DNA of 64,000 nucleotides, from the NCBI GenBank assembly GCA_003024785.1, contig PUQB01000044.1:99077-163076 (forward strand). Reading direction: 5' to 3'. Source of the stretch: Selaginella tamariscina (lineage: Eukaryota > Streptophyta > Lycopodiopsida > Selaginellales > Selaginellaceae). The notes under the pieces were generated by a model, which worked only from the letters and a program-made list of their open reading frames with translations, was not told where the DNA came from and did no database searches. Of the stretch, positions 14,201-29,143 are shown in pieces. Numbering within the stretch: the stretch's first letter is position 1; every line of letters begins with the position of its first letter. A program made the position numbers and the translations under genes.

Positions 14201-15500
14201 TTACAAAAGTACATTAAAAGTATTCATGTTAATTATTAAGGTATATGTGTGTGTTTGTATTTGTGTGAACATAACTTATTTACTTATTTTGTATAGTAAA
14301 GTAGAAAGAAATGAATAATTTTCTTTCATTATTGTAAATTACATTTATATGGATTTTATTTTATGTAATTTTTAATTTATTTTATGCCTTAAATTTTATA
14401 CATGTAATTAATATTTAATGTATATAACTAATCTTAATATGGTATTTACTTAGAAACTAATTTAAGACATTTGAGATAAATAACATGTGCAATGAGTTAA
14501 ACTCCTCTTAAAACCTTTTATTTATTTTCATAACGATATTGTGGAGTAAATAACAAATTTCAACATTATTCGATATAAAGCTTAGTTTTAACCTTAAAAA
14601 AAAATGTTTAGCCTTTAACAAATCAGATGCTTTCTCAACAATAATACATGTAGATGAATAAATAAAATTGTATGTAAATATGAAATTAACAAAGGTATTA
14701 AACAATTTTTTTAAACAGAATCTAGTATAATTTAATATTACGTATAATAATTTCTCCAATCATAATAATTTTTTAAAGGAATTTAGTATAACTCAATATT
14801 ACATATAATAGTCTCTCCAATCATAATAATCAGTTGAATTTCTTATCAATTTGCATATATATTTAAATTTTTTATTTAATTGTTAATAATAACTTATACA
14901 AGAAAAGTGTAGTATTGCTTTGCCTTGGCATACTAATCCTTAGGATCACCATTTTATGGACATTTAATGTGTATATAGGTGCAATTCATTACATTAACAC
15001 AGTTTGGAAACCTTCGTAACACTTGAAAACCTACTCTAAATACTTATCTCATTTATGTAATAAAAATGTCACAAGACATTTTTTAGTTTATATGTTGCAA
15101 TTCTAAAGTTTATTACAATGGTGCTTCAACGATCTTCACATTTAAATGTAATAACTACTTATTTATTTACTTTATTTTTTTATGCCCAATAATATTTCTA
15201 AACTCTAGTGAAGGTTTAATTTGTAAATTAGGATATACTAGATCACAATATACTGAAATGTTTTATATGAAATTCTCAAATTAATAAAATGGGTCGATTA
15301 TAACTATATTATAATCATCAATATAATAACTTTAACTTAATGTAATAAATGTCTATTCTTTAATTAATTATTTGTTATGTACTAATATTAGAAATAAGTA
15401 TTATTTTTTTATAGTACTTATAAAATCACCAAGTCAAATATAATAGGGAAGAGACTTTAAATCTTTGAACACACGTGCTAACTTTTATAAGTTGCCACGT
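14201..15500. other. A+T-rich intergenic DNA, no gene seen
   Basis: A+T-rich spacer containing only chance ORFs. A short direct repeat ('cataataat' with 'tctccaatcataataat' context) occurs near 14750-14830. Nothing else is recognisable. Confidence 0.5.
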
Positions 15501-15587
15501 TTGAAGAAGTGAGCACGTTTATTTATATGTCGGTTGACTCATCCGTCAAAGAAGGTTGCATGTGACACCGCCCTTAGGGTTGTTGTT

Positions 15588-18124
<2,537 letters not shown>

Positions 18125-18384
18125 AGCTCCTAGCAGATTGTAAAAAGTTTTTATTTAAGTATACGTTCACAAAACGAGGGATACAGTAAAACAACATAAA
18201 TAATATATAATGTTTAAGCTTATATATTGATAATATAATAAAGATATGTCCTTTAAATGGCTTAACCATTTATAAAACGATAAATTCTTAATATAAAGAT
18301 ACATATGTGTATATGTATAATATCTTTAAATATAAAATGTACGTATGTACATCCCTAAACCCAAACACCCAGCTCTGCCCAACT

Positions 18385-18421
<37 letters not shown>

Positions 18422-18490
18422 GTATATATATATATATATAGTGTCAGGAGATTTGTGTGTACTATAAATACATGCTGTTTTCTTATAAAT
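18125..18490. other. A+T-rich spacer with (TA)n
   Basis: Short spacer between the helicase and the outer end of the palindrome. It contains alternating TA runs around 18389-18440 and no coding signal. Confidence 0.5.
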
Positions 18491-18501
18491 ATAGTTTACT
18501 A

Positions 18502-19294
18502 TTATTTACTATTTAACAAATTGAGCATCACTTCTGGGCCCAGCATGAGTCCTATAAACATAACAACGTCACCCTCACAGTAGTCACTCCCGGTTAACCC
18601 ATTGTCTCGGATAACCTCCACGTTCAGCGAGGGAAGACTTGCAGCTAACCAGCTACACCCAGCCATGGTAACCTTACATGCAGACATCCACAGGAACCGC
18701 ATGGACTCGTACTGATGCATTCCAGATAGCAAAGCCGAGTCTCCATACGGACAGTCCCTTGTCTCGAGCTTTCTCAACCTCGGACAGCCCTTGAGTACGT
18801 ACTGCATCGCCAAGTCGGTCTCCCCTGCAAATGCTATAGAGAGAGTCTCTAGTTTCTTCCCATACAGACCGATGTACTCGAAAGCCTTATCAGTGAGCAG
18901 ATCAGAAACAGCCAGACGCCGTATGTTCTTGCAGTTCCTTACTACGTAACCGAATCCTTCTGGTGACGAAATCTTTGTGGCGCGGAGTTATGATGCACAG
19001 ACGGAAACGGACGAGGTTACGGCACGGTCTCCAGGGCCGAGTTAGTGCATTGCTTGCAGAAGTAGAGTACCGAGCTGAGATTAGGACAGCCCTGAGAAAT
19101 AGAGACCAGACCGGAATCCGTAACCAACCAACCTGGGCTTTCCCTTGAGTGTTCAGGAGTTTAACTTGGGAAACCTCCTACTTACAAGTTACAATCTCCG
19201 GAGAGAACCATGCCGACTTCCTGTCCCTGTCCTCCGTTATGAACTTGAACACATTCTCCAGGACCTCATCCCGGAAACACGTGCTTTCCTCCAT
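18502..19294 (-). pseudogene. Decayed TIR1/AFB-like F-box gene copy
   Basis: Inverted copy of the gene at 27131-28966. Its ATG (19294) and first F-box codons are preserved, then two internal deletions remove part of exon 1. After the stretch matching 27358 the copy jumps to sequence matching about 28305, a loss of roughly 0.95 kb with 'ggtt' microhomology at the junction. It keeps the 3' LRR-coding region, with a further ~17-nt deletion and a final deletion that changes the C-terminus. It retains three T's at a site where the other copy has two, so it preserves the ancestral frame there. Not expected to encode a working receptor. Confidence 0.9.
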
Positions 19295-20144
19295 TGCACT
19301 CATGTGTCTAAGCACACCTAAGCGTTAGTTAAAGTGTGAAAGTTTTTGAGGACCTCCAGTCCAGCAGATGAGCATGGAATTAGAAATTTGTGTATTGGAA
19401 TGACATATGATGTGATCTGAACCCACCACCAACAACTAGAGGGAACTCATCTGTTTATTGTGCAGAAAAACATGGACAAGCTCTTGCAATACAATTCATT
19501 AAACGTACTTGTTTTGGTAATGGTTCGTTTAAGTCGATGCCACTTGGATCTTTTAAACTGGTAACAAAATCACAATGGTGCTTATGAATAATACATTATT
19601 TTCGGATCTGGCAAGTAATTATGTATACTAAATGAACCAATGTACTTATTCTTTAAATTTTCTATAACAAATATATAAAGATAAACTCTCATCTCATTGC
19701 ACCATGTGAAGTTGTATTCAAATAAGCTATTAAGATTATTAACAAGTGTAAAAAAATGAACCTAAAATAAAAATTATTAAACAAATCAAACATAATCAAA
19801 TGTTCATACATGATACATGTTAAGCTCCTTTATCTACTAACGAAGAACTATTGGTCAACTAGTCCTTTGTTTTAATTGGAAAGAGCTATTTAAATTATTA
19901 AATAATATAATATTTAATATAGAAATAGAAATTCTTTAAGATAAAAGGATTCCCACCGTATATTGTGTAACATACATAAAATTAACATTTAATATAAAAT
20001 TATTCTTAAGATTTTAATGAAACCTTAATAGTTTTTTTGAGTGTATTATAATTTTTTTCTTTTTATATGAAATATAATTAAAATAAAAACCTTTTATTTA
20101 TAAATAAGGATATATATGAGGATATCTTTGCATATGTGTTTGTA

Positions 20145-21005
20145 GCTTGGACCAGCTAGAGAATAAAAATTTATTTATTTGTATTTTTAAATGTAATATA
20201 TCACGCACACATATTAACCTGAAATTGTGTAGCTGTGTGTGCCTGCTTTTGTGTCAGCTAGCGAAGGATTGCAAGTGGATATACACACATATATGCATAG
20301 GAAGCACTTAATCTAGAAAAGGGCAAAAGGGCAAAGGGCAAAAGGGCAATTAATTAAGGCTAAAAGGAGATTCTGTTAAAGGACACAAAGTGGAAACAGG
20401 AAGGCTTATGCCCATCAGCATCCACTCTACACACCTGATTACACAAATTAAACTACGTGTGGTTTTATACACAAACTAAACTACGTGTGTATACACCTTA
20501 CACATGTATATGGTTTTATACACAAATTAAACTATGTGTATACACCTGTTGTGATATATAAAATGAAGGAGGGGAAGCTTATCAGTTCGCTCCAGCAGGC
20601 AAAGCCCTGAAATCAAGCTTGTTGTCTCTTATTGCAGATGTTCACATTATTCAATGTTATATAATATATAAAAACAGGTTAATCTATTATATTACTGTAT
20701 ATACGACTCAATCTAATACTCGACGACATTCTCATTCTTCAAAAGCTAATTACATAATTAACATAAATAATTATATTAATACAAAGCTTGTTTTAATTCA
20801 ATGTATCTCAGGATTTAAATCTTATTATTTAATAATTAAATATGCTTAATTATATATATATATTGTTGGTGGCAAATCAGTTTTCTTCCTCTTAAAAAGA
20901 AGCTGGGTGAGTGTAGATCACCCTCGTGCGAATGTGTCGCTATCCGTGTAAGTTGTCGGGAGGGCGATAATGCAAGCGAATGGGTATATATATAAATTAT
21001 TACAT

Positions 21006-21038
<33 letters not shown>

Positions 21039-21944
21039 CCTTATATACGTGTATAATACATCAACCCAGCATGCGCAACTTAAACAGATTCCATTGTTCT
21101 AACAAGCTTAAGTTTCATCCATCAATTAATTTAGTTAATATTCTAATTAACACACACACACACACACACTCGGATAAGGACATTCATCGATGCACATGTC
21201 AGCAAACCAGTGCCCGGGTATATTGGGATGGTGCATGCAATCATGTTCATATAAATTAAAAAATAAATATGGAATTTATTAAACCATGATTCTATGTCAT
21301 CTGTGCTCAGTGATGTCATTTCAATCTCCTCTCGCCACCTTGTTTTAGGCCAGAAAGGGTGTTGCAATTCTGTACTTGTGACAGTAGGCCCTTCCAACTC
21401 TCGAACAACAGTCTCCGACTTGACCCTTTACTTTGGACATTGACTGTTGTTACCTACTGTACTATGTTGATAAGCCCTAGGTGTAGAAGAAACAGGCCTG
21501 CTTAGTGCACTTGGATATCTAGTGATGGTCCGGCTGGTGTCATTAGGTATTTGTAAGAAACTCTGGGCGAAGCTAGCACTTCCATCTAGAAAACTCTTAC
21601 CTTGGTTTTCTGTGTCCCGGTTGGATTAATGGCTAGTTCCGGTGAGTTCGGCATGTCGGATATGCTTAGAAATATCCCCAGGTTTGACAGGTTAGGGTTT
21701 AGGGGTCGATGGATAACTCACCAAGTATGTTCCCTTTGGGAATGAGAATTCAGTGCTAGCCCACTTATGTAAACAGGAAAACAGTTGATCACGAAACATG
21801 ATATTAAATACATTAATGTTTCGGAACTTGTATTTTTACACAAAATCATTGCATGATCATGTAATAAATGGCTCAACAGAGGTACAATGGTATCATAATA
21901 CTAAGTAAAAGAACATGAGTTTACAGGTGTTTATAAAACATTAA
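20145..21944. repeat. Left arm of a large inverted repeat
   Basis: Reverse complement of 24894-26262 in several blocks. The innermost 27 bp (21918-21944) match 24894-24920 perfectly. The block at about 21030-21200 matches 25140-25310, and the outer end (~20145, 'accagctagagaata') matches ~26240-26255. A segment around 21260-21790 has no partner in the right arm. Microsatellite lengths differ between arms. No transposase coding was found. Confidence 0.85.
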
Positions 21945-21984
21945 TCAACTTAGTTGATGTAATCAAATATATATATGTTATAAT

Positions 21985-24807
21985 TTACCAGCAGTCACGG
22001 CATGAGCATGAGCCAGCTTCGAAGTGGTGAAACCGGTAGCAGTCACGGACCACTATAGACCTCTTTGCAATCTTCGAAACAAGCTTGACAACCTGATGGC
22101 AGTCATCGCATATCCTCAAGTTCTTTATAATCTGCAACCCGGTTCCCGCAGGTGTACTCACCATGCCAAATGCGAGTGCAATCTTCTCACTGTGTTGCCA
22201 AAGGAGGTGCTCCTTGTGCTCATCCTCCACGTCGTGGAACACGTCCTTCGTGTCCGGGACATATCCTTCCTCCTCCTTGAGGAGCTTGTTCATTCTCTCG
22301 AGCTCTGTGTATATCTCCTCTGTTCTTGGGTGGGATCGGTCTTTCACCATGAACGTGTGCATCCGGTTGTTTACCTCTATCCAGCTCTTCCCTGGCTCCT
22401 TTCTTGCACCGTTGGACATCATTAGCTTCCTATACTTCTCCGCTTCATCCCACCTGTTTGGCATATATAACCATCAAAAAGTGTGCAAGAGTAGAGGGAG
22501 AAAGAGAGTACATATCCTTCATTCAAGTCTAAAGTAAGATATGCTCTTCCACACACACATGCAAACCACTATATACTTTAAGCATTTGTTTCTGTTCACA
22601 CACACATCCACACACACACAGTCAATACCTTCCGGCGGCTGAATAAATGTTACACAGAACGGTGTAGCTAGCAGCGTGCTGGGGTCCAGCCGAACAATCA
22701 TCTCTGCAGCTCTCAATCCCCTCTTGTCATCTTTATACATTCTACATGCCCCAAGCAAAGCCATCCATGCTGCCAAATCTGCTGGAAATGGCATTCTATT
22801 AAGAAACTTCTCAGCCTCTTCTAGCCAACCTGAAGCAAAGAAATACACAGATATCATTACGGTGTGTGTGTGTGTGTGGTGTTTTGAAATGAAATACCTG
22901 CTCGTCCAAGAAGATCCGTCACACATCCGTAATGCTCTACAGTGGGATCCAAGCCATAGTCAGATGAAATTCCATAGAAAATTTGGACACCATCTTCAAG
23001 CAACTGTGCATGACTCGAAGCCGATAGAGCGCTCGTGTAAGTAAGACCGTCCGGCATAACACCTGACTGTTGCATCACGTAGAAAATCTCCAGCGCCACA
23101 AACCCCATGCCATGCTGTGCATACACTGACAAACTGCATTCCACGAACTAGGATCCGTCTACATATATAATAAACTCTCGTAAACATTATATTTGTAAAC
23201 CTGTACAAATAACACACCAACCTGAGGCAGTGCATCGAAAATTTGTCGAGCCAAAACTAGTCTTCCGCATTTGCCATACATATTCACAAGAGCATTCTGA
23301 ACAAGGACATCGTTGCTGTAAACATTCCATTAGTCAATACAATACAGTACTACATCACTAACCACACAAACACACACCCACAAGATGAAATCTAACAACA
23401 TGTGTACACATGCATACACCACACACACACACCGATCCTCCTGTGGCAGCTCCACGATGAGAGTATGCATTGATGTCCCATCAGCTAACGCAGATCTCAT
23501 AGAGCAAGCACCAAGAACAGTCACAAACGTAAACTTGCTAGGTGAAACTCCTTGCTGCAACATCCTCCGGAACATGCACAGAGCCTCTTGGCCTTGCCCG
23601 TGGTCAGAGTATGCACAGATAATCGCATTCCACGTGATAACACTGGGATAATCAATGCCCTCAAACGTTGCAATAGCCTCCTGGAGACTCCCACATCTCC
23701 TGTACATACTCAACAGAGCCGTACCAACAACACGATCGGACTCAAGAAACTGCCGAGGGATATCCGAATGGATCGATCTTCCATGAACCAGATGCTCTGG
23801 AGAATCGCAGGCCTCAAGGGCGTTCACAAACGTGACTTCATCACGTGGAGAATCCATGCTCCTGTACAAAGTAAGAGCCTCAGTGAAATGCCCAGTGTGG
23901 GCAAATGCAGCAACGAGTGTGTTCCATGAAGCAGAATCCCTTCTGGCCATCCGATCAAAGAGTTCCTTTGCAAGTCCGACTTGTCCACATCTCTCATATG
24001 CATTCATAACCGAGTTCGCAACAGTGGTATCCGAGATGAACCCAGATTCTATAGCCAGTTCATGAATGCGTTTTGCCACTGACAAACTGGGGATTTTTGC
24101 AGCTGCACTAGCAGCACACACAAACGTGATCTTTGTAGGAGCGGTACCACATAGATTCATCTCCTCAAACAGACGGATGGCACCTGATGCATCGCTGTTC
24201 TTAATGCACACTGTCATGAGCGCATTCCATGAAACTGTGTTTGGCTCTGGAATCCTGTCAAACGCATTCCTCGCTTCCTGAATGCTCCCACATTTGCCGT
24301 ATAATCCCACAAGAGCAGTGCCCACAACCAGATTCTGCTGAAATCCGCTCCTTTTCACGCTTTCATGTACGATCTTTGCCTCCCTGATGTGATCTTACCT
24401 GGAGACTTGATCAAGCTCAAGAACACAACCATGTCCGGCTTGGCTCCGTCCTGCAGCATTCTGTGAAAGACGACCAACGCATCCCTGAACTCTGCTGTAG
24501 CACGAATCAATGCATTCCAGGAGATTGCATTCCGGAGCGGCATCACGTCGAACACGGCCTGTACATCCTCCGGAGATCCGAAATTCACATACATGTTCAG
24601 AAGATTGTTCCCCAAGAAGAGCGTCTCATATAAATCCACTGTTGCATTCGGGAATCCCTGAGCCACGAGCTGCCTGTGAACCTGTCTTCCCTCCTTGAGT
24701 GACCTAGATTCACTGACGAGTCGACCATAGCTCCTCCATGAAGTCCGACCCAGTTGATCATCTTTCTTTACAAGGTCGTGTGTTCCTCCCGGATGAACTC
24801 TGCTCAT
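21985..24807 (-). CDS. PLS-class PPR protein with DYW domain
   Basis: Five exons (minus): 23433-24807, 23222-23315, 22898-23158, 22629-22829, 21985-22453, all GT-AG. It begins with a run of pentatricopeptide repeats ('NALVNMYGKCG', 'SWNALIRA', 'VTWNAIICAYSDHG'-type helices), followed by E/E+ motifs and a C-terminal DYW deaminase domain with the zinc ligands HSE and CDDCH; the last three residues are DCW instead of DYW. DYW-PPRs bind organellar RNA and edit C to U in chloroplasts or mitochondria. Single missing bases interrupt the frame near 24396, 23140 and 22677; each lies beside a short homopolymer, and the family match continues across. The gene occupies the loop of the large inverted repeat. 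Confidence 0.92.
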
Positions 24808-24817
24808 GCCCCTGTTC

Positions 24818-24883
24818 TAGGGTTTATCTAGGGTTTAAATTCAAAATTTAAATTCAAACATATTTAGGGTTTATCTAGGGTTT
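24818..24883 (-). promoter_or_regulatory. Tandem telo-boxes upstream of the PPR gene
   Basis: Four copies of TAGGGTTT (AAACCCTA on the coding strand) within about 65 bp, arranged as two copies of 'tagggtttatctagggttt'. They lie 10-75 bp upstream of the start codon. Telo-boxes are common in promoters of plant translation and organelle-biogenesis genes. Confidence 0.65.
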
Positions 24884-24893
24884 AAATTCAAAC

Positions 24894-26262
24894 TTAATGT
24901 TTTATAAACACCTGTAAACTACTGAGATCCATGTTATTTTACTTAGTAATATCATACCATTGTACATCTGTGATTTAGTTTGATGAGCCATTTATTACAT
25001 GATCATGCAATGATTTTGTGTAAAAATAAACATTAATGTATTTAAATATGTCATATGCAATTTTACATGATGTAGTAGCTCGTGATCAACTTATCATGGT
25101 TTAATAAATTCCATATTTGTTTTTTAATTTATACGAACATGCCATGTGCATGTCCTTATCCGTGTGTGTGCGTGTGTGTGTGTTGATTAAAATAATAATT
25201 AAATTAATCGATGGATTAAGTTTAAACTTGTTAGAAAAGAGTGAGACAGGGGAATCTGTTTAAGTTGCGCATGCCCTGTGGGTTGATGTATTATACACGT
25301 ATATAAGGATACATATTATTATTATTATTATATATAATGTAATAATTTATACATATACCCATTTGTCAAACCCATTTGCTTGCATTATCGCCCTCCCAAC
25401 AACTTACATGGATAGCGACACATTCGCACGAGGATGATCTACTTCTTTTTAATAGAAAGAAAACCGATTTGCCACCAACAATATATATATATATATATAT
25501 AATTAAGCATTTTAATTATTAAATAGTAAGATTTAAATCCTGAGATACATTGAATTAAAACAAGCTTTGTATTAATATAATTATTTATGTTAATTATGTG
25601 ATTAGCTTTTGAAGAATGATAATGTTGTCAAGTATTAGATTGAGTATAGATTAACCTGTTTTTATATATTATAAAACATTGAATAATGTGAACATCTACA
25701 ATAAGAGACAAAAAACAAGCAAGCTTGATTTCAGGGCTTTGCCTGCTGGAAAAAACAAAGCAAACTGCATATATACACACAACAACAGGTGTGTATAGTA
25801 TACACATGCTGTGTGTACACATAGTTTAATCAGGTGTGTAAAGTGGACGGTGATGGGGCATATGTCTTCCTGTGTCCACTTTGGGTGTCCTTTGTTAACA
25901 GAATCCCCTTTTTAGCCTTAATTAATTGCCCTTTTGCCCTTTTGCCCTTTTTCTAGATTAGCATGCTGGTGCAGAAAAAGGTAGCATGCTCTCCTAAAAA
26001 GGGCTCCCTATATAATAATAAAATAAGTATAGGTTGTACACACAGAAACATATGCATATATGTGTGTGTGTATCAGCTGGCATTTGCAATCCTTCCCTAG
26101 CTGACACAAAGGCAGGCACACACAGATACACAGAATTTCTTGCTTAATATGTGAGTGTGATATATTACATTTTAAATAAAAATAATAAATATAATTATAT
26201 ATCACACTTAATAATAATAATAATAAATATAATTAAGTTTATATTCTCTAGCTGGTCAAGGC
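24894..26262. repeat. Right arm of the large inverted repeat
   Basis: Inverted partner of 20145-21944. It starts with a 27-bp perfect match (24894-24920) and continues through several similar blocks to 'tctctagctggtcaagg' near 26246-26262. It carries no ORF of its own. Differences from the left arm are small indels, substitutions and microsatellite changes, which suggests a fairly recent duplication. Confidence 0.85.
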
Positions 26263-27130
26263 CAGTTTTGCAGCTGGAAAACTTGGGAAACACATGTTGA
26301 TAGGCAAATCCCTATTGGATAGATCCTTAAAGAAAACAATAATATATTAGAGATACGTATGTACGTCTTAAACACGGTTAACGTGGGAATCGAAGCCACA
26401 TTGAATACGTTGAAAGGTGTATTATTATTATACGTATATACGTGTATGTGTATTTTATTTCCAGTATTGGTGACTGTGTTTGGTTTGGCAGACAGAAGAA
26501 GAAGACACTTCGCTCATGGGATTCCTCTGACAAAAGCCCCTCAATTATTTGGTTGCTATCCATTTGATTATTTAGAATATATATATATATATATAAATAA
26601 GGTTTGTGTTTACCTTGGTAACCATGAAATGAGCTGTAGAAAAAACCTGTTGTTGTTCTGTGGCTGACAGGAATGATTAGTTTTACTAGCCCAATGCCTT
26701 AGTTTCGTGTGTGACCGGAAAGGAAGGCAGGCAGGCAAGCATGTTGTTGTTGTTTGTTTGTTAATTCGTTTCTCCTTGTTGCTGTAACATGTGGCAAGAG
26801 AATCTAGCCTTAAGTTTTCCAATCCAATCACAGTTAGAAATGGAGCAGAGTTAACTGGGGCTTTTTCAAAGTTGGGTCATACAGGAAACAGGTGAGTTTC
26901 CTCTCTATTTGTTGTTGGTGGGTCTCTTTTGTTGTTTAGATCACATAATATGTGATTCCAATACACAGATTTCTCATTCCATGCTCATCTGCTGGAGGAT
27001 TCAAGAGCTCCACTATTCACACTTAAAACTTGCTAAAGTCTTATTCACACCTACAGTTATATTAGCACTTAAGTTATGCACATCTCTTTCTAGACTTAGG
27101 TGTGGTTAGGCATACGAGTGAGTGGTAGCA
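26263..27130 (+). promoter_or_regulatory. 5' region of the TIR1-like gene with a probable leader intron
   Basis: No coding sequence. A strong donor, AAACAG|GTGAGT, at 26891-26892 upstream of the start codon suggests a 5'-UTR intron. The stretch from about 26885 onward is matched in inverted orientation at 19300-19460, so the duplicated unit included the leader region. Confidence 0.45.
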
Positions 27131-28966
27131 ATGGAGGAAACCACGTGTTTCCCGGACGAGGTCCTGGAGAATGTCTTCAAGTTCATAACGGAGGACAGGG
27201 ACAGGAACTCGGTGTCTTTGGTGTGCAAGGCATGGTGCAAGGCAGAGGGGTGGACGAGACTGGCAGTTTTTATAGGGAATTGTTACGCGGTCTCTCCGGA
27301 GATTGTAGGTAGGAGGTTCCCCAAGTTAAACTCCATAACACTCAAGGGGAAGCCCAGGTTTGCGGACTTTAGTCTGGTTCCGGAGAACTGGGGGGCGTTT
27401 ATTTACCCATGGATGCCTGTGCTCGTCGATAAGTTCCCCTGGTTACAGGAGCTTAAACTTAAGCGGATGACTGTATCGGACGAGAGCTTGTTTATGGTTT
27501 CGCATCACCTGAACAGCTTTCGCTCTCTAGTTCTTACCAATTGTGACGGGTTTAGTACTGATGGGATTGCTGCCATCACCAGCCACTGCAGGTAAGCGTG
27601 TGTGTAGACCCTCACAGGTGCGTGTGTGTGTGTGATCCAACGTGATTGTTGTGACAGGAACCTACAAGAGCTAGATCTGCAGGATTGCTTGGTAGAAGAA
27701 AGAGGAGGGGACTGGCTCGGTTACTTTCCGGAAACGTGCGATTCGCTTGTAACGCTGAACTTCTCGTGCCTGGAGAGCGAGGTGAGCTTTGAGGCGCTGG
27801 AGAAGCTTGTGACACGTTGCAGCAGGAGCTTGAAGAAGCTCAAGGTGAACAAGGGAGTAACTCTAGAGCAGCTTAGGAGGCTCCTGGTGAAGGTGCCGCA
27901 TCTTACCGACCTCGGGACTGGAACGTACTCGCAGATACAGAGCTGGTGGCAGTTCTCCGAGCTGAGGACAGCAATGTCCAAGTGTAAGAGCTTAAGATCT
28001 CTGTCGGGATTCTGGATGATGGAGCCCATGTTTATGTCGTCGATATTCCCACTAGGCCGTACCTTACTCTCTCTCAACTTGAGCTATGCTTCTATTCGTC
28101 CCTCCGAGTTTAAGAAGCTTATTATCCATTTCCCTCGTCTCGAATGCCTCTGGGTACGTCAATACGTGCGTGTGCGTATACAGAAACTTACATTTCTCAC
28201 AGGTGCTGGACTCTGTAGAAGACAGTGGGCTTCAGGCAGTCGGATTCAGCTGCACGAATCTCCGGGAGCTCCGGGTGTTCCCGGCGGATCCGGAGGCTCC
28301 TGGGTTGGTTACGGATACCGGTCTGGTCTCTATTCTCAGGGCTGTCGTAACCTCAGCTCCGTACTCTACTTCTGCAAGCAGTGCACTAACTCGGCCCTGG
28401 AGACCATCTCCTTGAACTGCCGTAACATCGTCCGTTTCCGTCTGTGCATCATAACTCCTCGCCACAGAGATTACGTCACCGGTGAACCGATGGACGAAGG
28501 ATTCGGTTACGTAGTAAGGAACTGCAAGAACATACGGCGTCTGGCTGTTTCGGGCCTGCTCACGGACAAGGCTTTCGAGTACATCGGACTCTACGGGAAG
28601 AAACTAGAGACTCTCTCTATAGCATTTGCAGGAGAGACCGACTTGGCGATGCAGTACGTACTCAAGGGCTGTCCGAGGTTGAGAAAGCTCGAGATAAGGG
28701 ACTGTCCGTATGGAGACTCGGCTTTACTATCTGGAATGCATCAGTACGAGTCCATGCGGTTCCTGTGGATGTCTGCATGTAAGGTTACCATGGCTGGGTG
28801 TAGCTGGTTAGCTGCAAGTCTTCCCTCGCTGAACGTGGAGGTTATCCGAGACAATGGGTTCACCGGGAGTGACTACTGTGAGGGAGACGCTGTCGAGAAG
28901 CTGTATGTTTATAGGACTCTTGCTGGGCCTAGAAGTGATGCTCCGTCTTGGGTTCTCACCTTGTAG
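27131..28966 (+). CDS. TIR1/AFB-type auxin receptor F-box protein
   Basis: Three exons: 27131-27591, 27658-28153 and 28203-28966, with GT-AG introns of 66 and 49 nt. The product is about 573 aa, close to TIR1's 594. An N-terminal F-box ('FPDEVLENVFKFI', residues 5-45) binds ASK1/SKP1 in an SCF complex. The remainder is the 18-LRR solenoid with family blocks such as 'LKLKRMTVSDESL', 'LRELRVFPADP', 'GFGYVVRNCKNIRRLAVSG' and C-terminal 'LAGPRSDAPSW'. TIR1/AFBs bind auxin and Aux/IAA degrons. One T is missing near 28333; the decayed copy at 18.5-19.3 kb has it, and restoring it joins the two frames. A degenerate miR393-type site overlaps 28749-28769. Confidence 0.93.
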
Positions 28967-29012
28967 TCATTCATTTGCTTTCAATAAAATGTATCTCAAA
29001 ATTGTAAACTTA

Positions 29013-29015
29013 TAT

Positions 29016-29054
<39 letters not shown>
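29013..29054. repeat. (CA)n microsatellite
   Basis: About 20 perfect CA units between the TIR1-like gene and the next PPR gene. Confidence 0.9.
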
Positions 29055-29056
<2 letters not shown>

Positions 29057-29143
29057 AATATATATTCCTCAAGAAAACACAGATCTCCTGACGTGTTATA
29101 TATATATTGGGTTTATGGGTTTAGGGTTCTTAGTGGAGAAGAA

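Noticed and set aside
20145..26262. LTR retrotransposon or Pack-MULE interpretation of the arms
   Set aside because: The arms are inverted, not direct, repeats, no transposase, gag-pol or primer-binding site was seen, and similarity continues outward into ordinary gene sequence.
29013..29054. CRISPR-like regular repeat
   Set aside because: It is a simple (CA)n microsatellite; nothing in this eukaryotic window resembles repeat-spacer arrays.
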